Origin: Xylanibacter ruminicola
Lineage (GTDB): Bacteria > Bacteroidota > Bacteroidia > Bacteroidales > Bacteroidaceae
Direction of reading: 5' to 3'
NCBI RefSeq assembly: GCF_900107775.1
Contig: NZ_FNRF01000001.1
Location: 620,001 to 684,000, forward strand
DNA length: 64,000 bases
In this document: positions 60,738 to 64,000 of the stretch, one piece after another
Layout: the number at the start of each line of letters is the position of its first letter
How positions within the stretch are numbered: the stretch's first letter is position 1
Translations under genes and position numbers: made by a program
The notes under the pieces: model-generated
Told to the model about the DNA's origin: nothing
Seen by the model: the letters and a program-made list of their open reading frames with translations, nothing else
Databases searched by the model: none

Positions 60738-61447
60738 GTGTCCTTATCCATTTTCATATAACCCTTGAACATCTCCAGATCATCCTTGGTGGTAAGTTTG
60801 ATGTTCTTATCCGAACCTGCAGCAAAATGCAGCGTCTCACCCAATTCTACCATCATGGTATTGGTGTAAGACGAGCCATGAATACCTATGCCTTTTTCGA
60901 AAGCCTCGTGATAGGCAGCATCAAGTTTCTTGAACTGATAGGCCTGAGGTGTAGATACACGTCGCAAGGTTTCGCGAGGAATATACTGCTTAGTGGTTGT
61001 TTCATCGTCAGGATTTACAATGAATATCTGTTCATTATAAGGCAACGATGTTACACCATTACCATACTGCATAGCCTTCTGGATAACATCAGTAAGTACG
61101 GTATCATCCACCAGGGGACGGATACCATCGTGGATAATGATGATGTCATCGTCAGAAGCCTTGCTCTCTAAGTCGTACACACCATTACGAATGCTCTCCT
61201 GAGCACTATTTCCACCAGCTACAACAGCCTGAAGCTTGGTAATATTAAACTGTCGAGCATAGGCCCAAAGCACCTCATGCCAGCCATCAAGACAAACTAC
61301 TTCGATAGCATCTACCATAGGATGGCGCTGAAAACTCTCCAATGTATAGATGATTACAGGCTTATCGTAAACGTTGATAAACTGCTTGGGAATATCCTGT
61401 CCCATTCTGTTTCCAGAGCCGCCGGCAATAATCAAAGCATAGTTCAT
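60725..61447 (-). CDS. IspD/TarI-like cytidylyltransferase
   Basis: The 240-residue protein has the signature ALIIAGGSGNRMGQDIPKQF, the GGNSAQESIRNG motif, IIIHDGIRPLVDD and a late KNIKLTTKDDLEMFKGYM. These are shared by IspD (isoprenoid pathway) and TarI/Bcs1-like CDP-ribitol synthases. Because licD, an SDR and a flippase are its neighbours, the TarI-like role, making a CDP-polyol donor for surface glycan, is more likely than IspD, but sequence reading alone cannot exclude IspD. Confidence 0.85.
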   Translation of the reverse strand: MNYALIIAGGSGNRMGQDIPKQFINVYDKPVIIYTLESFQRHPMVDAIEVVCLDGWHEVLWAYARQFNITKLQAVVAGGNSAQESIRNGVYDLESKASDDDIIIIHDGIRPLVDDTVLTDVIQKAMQYGNGVTSLPYNEQIFIVNPDDETTTKQYIPRETLRRVSTPQAYQFKKLDAAYHEAFEKGIGIHGSSYTNTMMVELGETLHFAAGSDKNIKLTTKDDLEMFKGYMKMDKDTWLK

Positions 61448-61450
61448 ATC

Positions 61451-62893
61451 TTATCGTTTTTTAATTTTGTTCATCATAAAATCTGTAGTCTCCTTCAGTA
61501 TCTGCGCACCAGCCAGGCGCATCACGGCATAATAGAGTAAAGCTGCCAATATACATCTGCTGATGAGCAGCAGCCACAGGTTGCCTATATACGAAGTGAT
61601 ATAACCTGTAGCCAACATCACACCTGCAGCAGCCAAAGCAAAAGGCATGATATCCTTCAGCATCTGCAACAAGGTATAGCTGGTGTTACTACAGGCAAAG
61701 AAAAACCACACAAACAGCCAAACCAAATTAAGTACTACGTAAGTCTTAACCATCGTGGCAATACCATATGGATAAAGCGTTAGCATAGCTACAATCTGAA
61801 GCAAACCCAACGCTAACGTACAGCCCATAAACGTACCTGATTTACCCTTACTGATCAGGAAATCGGCCATTAATGTGCTGATGGGTAGCACAGCACCACA
61901 AACACATATCCACTGCAGATATTGTGCTGATATAAGCCACTTCTCGCCAATGGCCAGCACAATAAACTCTTTAGCAACCAAGCCAAATCCCAATAACAAT
62001 GGGAACGAGATAAATGCAGCAAAACGTACCATCTTGCGCAGTACAGCCAGTTGGCGCTCGCGATCATCCCTTACGCTTACCAGCACCGTCTGATCTACCT
62101 GCTTTACCATACCTTGGATAAGCGATGTACACTTGTTGTTCCACTGATAGGCCTGGTTATAGTTGCCAGTATCATGTGCACTGAAGTAACGCCCCAGCAA
62201 CATGTTCATCACGTTGTTATTAACCTGTGTCAGCACATCGCTAATCAGAATCTTTACGCTGAACGGAAATGCCTTACGGATAAACGTAAAATCAACTTTC
62301 AACGTAGGGCGCCAATCGCTATAATGCCAGCGCAGCAGGGTTGATATCAGGATAAAGAGATTGGTCTGCGTAGCCAAGCTCCAATAAGAAAAACCTTGCC
62401 AAGCCATCACAGCAGCCACACTACTAGATAGGATGGTAGCCGTAATGCTGGCTTTGGCTAGTTGCTGGGCTCTAAGATTCTTATAAAGATAAGCTGCCTG
62501 CGCTACACCACTACAACTGAATAACAGCCCGATAAAAGCATAACGACATAATGCAACCAATCGGGGCTCATCATAGTAATCAGCTATTAATGGTGCTGAG
62601 AAGAAAAGCGTTAAGTAGATAACGCCACCCATAAAAATATTGAACCAAAAGACAGCATTATAGTCACTGTCTTTTGGTTCTTTTTCGTTAACCAGCGCTG
62701 TAGAGAAACCACTATTCTGCAAAGCGGTTGCTATCAGCGAAAAGATGGTAATCATGGCTATAAGACCATAGTCGGAAGGATTAAGCAAACGACCTAGAAT
62801 GATACCAAAGATGAGGCCGAGCAATTGCTGAACGCCATTGTTCATTCCACCCCAAAACAGGCCCTTAGCTGTTTTTTCCTTCAATGATTCCAT
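61451..62893 (-). CDS. Polysaccharide flippase (Wzx/MOP superfamily)
   Basis: The 480-residue protein has about twelve to fourteen helices. Its MOP/Wzx opening is TAKGLFWGGMNNGVQQLLGL with LGRLLNPSDYGLIAMITIFS, and SDVLTQVNNNVMNMLLGRYF with FSAHDTGNYNQAYQW is typical of lipid-linked oligosaccharide flippases (WzxC/TuaB-like). It would export the decorated glycan across the inner membrane. It lies 14 bases after metG and 3 bases before the cytidylyltransferase gene. Confidence 0.92.
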   Translation of the reverse strand: MESLKEKTAKGLFWGGMNNGVQQLLGLIFGIILGRLLNPSDYGLIAMITIFSLIATALQNSGFSTALVNEKEPKDSDYNAVFWFNIFMGGVIYLTLFFSAPLIADYYDEPRLVALCRYAFIGLLFSCSGVAQAAYLYKNLRAQQLAKASITATILSSSVAAVMAWQGFSYWSLATQTNLFILISTLLRWHYSDWRPTLKVDFTFIRKAFPFSVKILISDVLTQVNNNVMNMLLGRYFSAHDTGNYNQAYQWNNKCTSLIQGMVKQVDQTVLVSVRDDRERQLAVLRKMVRFAAFISFPLLLGFGLVAKEFIVLAIGEKWLISAQYLQWICVCGAVLPISTLMADFLISKGKSGTFMGCTLALGLLQIVAMLTLYPYGIATMVKTYVVLNLVWLFVWFFFACSNTSYTLLQMLKDIMPFALAAAGVMLATGYITSYIGNLWLLLISRCILAALLYYAVMRLAGAQILKETTDFMMNKIKKR

Positions 62894-62907
62894 CCATTGA
62901 ACAGATA

Positions 62908-64000
62908 TTATCCTACCTGACTTCCTGGCTTTACATCCTTAGTGGTTGTAACCACACTCAGACTCTCGTCGGCATCAACGGCACTCAGAATCATACCCTG
63001 ACTCTCGATACCCATCATGTTACGTGGAGCAAAGTTGGCTACAAAGAGGATACGCTTACCAATCAATTCCTCAGGATTCTCGTAGAAGGCAGCAATACCC
63101 GAGCAGATGGTACGATCGGTACCAGAACCATCGTCGATGGTAAACTGCAGGAGCTTCTTACTCTTCTTAACCTTCTGACAATCCTTAACCAGACCAACAC
63201 GGATGTCGAGCTTCTCGAACTCCTCGAAGCTAACAGTATCCTTGATAGGAGCAGCCTTATAGTTAGCTGCCTCGTTGGCTTTCTTGGTAGCCTCCAGCTT
63301 ATCCAGCTGCTTCTGGATTACCTCATCCTCAATTTTCTCGAACAGCAGAGCAGGCTCGCCCAGCTGATGACCAGCCTCCAGGAGATCGGTAGAACCCAGC
63401 TGCTCCCACTCAAAGTTGCTGATGTTCAGCATCTCGCGAAGCTTCTTACTGCTGAATGGCAGGAATGGCTCGAAGGCGATAGCCAGATTAGCAGTCAACT
63501 GCAAGCATATATTCAGGATAGTCTCGCAACGCTTTGGATCAGTCTTCCAAACCTTCCAAGGCTCGCACTCTGTGATATAGCGGTTACCAATACGAGCCAG
63601 GTTCATAGCCTCGAACTGGGCATCGCGGAACTTAAACTGCTCCAGCAGAGCCTCAACCTTAGCCTTTACATCCTTAAACTCCTCAAGGGCCTGCTTATCT
63701 ACATCCTGCAACTCGCCACAAGCAGGAACCACACCGTTCCAGTACTTCTTGGTGAGCTGGAGGGCACGGTTTACGAAGTTACCGTAAACAGCTACGAGCT
63801 CGTTGTTATTGCGATCCTGGAAATCCTTCCAAGTAAAGTTATTATCCTTTGTCTCAGGTGCATTGGCTGTCAGTACATAGCGCAATACATCCTGCTTACC
63901 AGGCATATCAACCAGATACTCGTGGAGCCATACAGCCCAGTTACGAGAGGTTGAAATCTTATCGTTCTCAAGGTTCAGGAACTCGTTGGCAGGTACGTTA
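62908..64000 (-). CDS. metG: Methionyl-tRNA synthetase, C-terminal part (5' end beyond window)
   Basis: The open frame continues to the right edge. At its upstream end [20 protein letters not shown] contains the class I KMSKS-type loop as KISTS, followed by the anticodon-binding helices ([37 protein letters not shown]). A C-terminal tRNA-binding EMAP/Arc1p-like domain ([39 protein letters not shown]) completes it. The C-terminal dimerisation/tRNA-binding domain is common in Bacteroidota MetG. The gene is the first visible member of the minus-strand run into the flippase cassette. Confidence 0.96.
   Translation of the reverse strand, partial: NVPANEFLNLENDKISTSRNWAVWLHEYLVDMPGKQDVLRYVLTANAPETKDNNFTWKDFQDRNNNELVAVYGNFVNRALQLTKKYWNGVVPACGELQDVDKQALEEFKDVKAKVEALLEQFKFRDAQFEAMNLARIGNRYITECEPWKVWKTDPKRCETILNICLQLTANLAIAFEPFLPFSSKKLREMLNISNFEWEQLGSTDLLEAGHQLGEPALLFEKIEDEVIQKQLDKLEATKKANEAANYKAAPIKDTVSFEEFEKLDIRVGLVKDCQKVKKSKKLLQFTIDDGSGTDRTICSGIAAFYENPEELIGKRILFVANFAPRNMMGIESQGMILSAVDADESLSVVTTTKDVKPGSQVG

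Noticed and set aside
62884..63954. 356-codon open frame antisense to metG
   Set aside because: The opposite strand encodes unmistakable methionyl-tRNA synthetase with its C-terminal tRNA-binding domain.

Overview
The window comes from a Bacteroidota chromosome, most likely Prevotella or a close relative. The evidence is family content and promoter style. Families include OmpA-less beta-barrel receptors with carboxypeptidase-like N-terminal domains, TPR-type membrane regulators, a UpxY-type NusG paralogue, GH3-like, DUF3108, DUF4254, DUF3244 and DUF5687 proteins. Many genes are preceded by the Bacteroidota promoter (TTG, 19 bases, TAnnTTTG) and lack Shine-Dalgarno sequences. No tRNA, rRNA, CRISPR array, transposase or integrase was seen.

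Region 1 (1-14324): a partial membrane acyltransferase, a flavodoxin-like reductase coupled to a GNAT acetyltransferase, and a lipoprotein alpha/beta hydrolase. Next come a membrane-spanning TPR-LytTR regulator and minus-strand envelope genes: two homologous beta-barrel proteins, a TonB-dependent receptor, an M13 metallopeptidase and a LiaF-like protein. Three intergenic regions here share one arrangement: an imperfect inverted repeat directly upstream of a TTG-19-TAnnTTTG promoter. This is a candidate operator, and the nearby LytTR protein is the obvious candidate regulator.

Region 2 (14325-28107): a lone FecCD-type permease, a TPR/HTH regulator, a small DUF3244 protein, and then an AT-rich bacteriocin-type cluster (about 17700-27764). 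The cluster is headed by a UpxY/NusG-like antiterminator. It contains a MacB-like permease, an HlyD-like adaptor, a 67-residue precursor with a double-glycine leader, a polytopic membrane protein, a thioredoxin-fold protein, a C39-peptidase ABC exporter, the MacB-type ATPase, and a DUF5687 permease with its own ATPase. A repeat-rich 343-base spacer closes the region. This cluster is the strongest candidate for a little-described system.

Region 3 (28108-33084, minus): a protein with two nuclease-like domains, an orphan periplasmic-sensor histidine kinase, rubredoxin, a GT9 glycosyltransferase and a DUF4254 protein.

Region 4 (33365-42242, plus): acpP-fabF-rnc, an ECF sigma factor coupled to an anti-sigma/beta-barrel fusion, a GH3-like protein, an Ig-like lipoprotein and a DUF3108 protein.

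Region 5 (42245-48857, minus): hemE, a TonB-dependent receptor, an MFS transporter and hemD in one apparent operon, then a histidine-type acid phosphatase.

Region 6 (48951-57838, plus): two small unknown proteins, then yicC-gmk-nadD running with coupled overlaps into a phosphoethanolamine transferase, two acyltransferases, a HAD-IB phosphatase and a polytopic membrane protein.

Region 7 (57860-64000, minus): the 3' part of metG, a polysaccharide flippase, an IspD/TarI-like cytidylyltransferase, an SDR epimerase, a LicD protein and a glycosyltransferase, which together look like a phospho-polyol or phosphocholine decoration cassette for a surface glycan.
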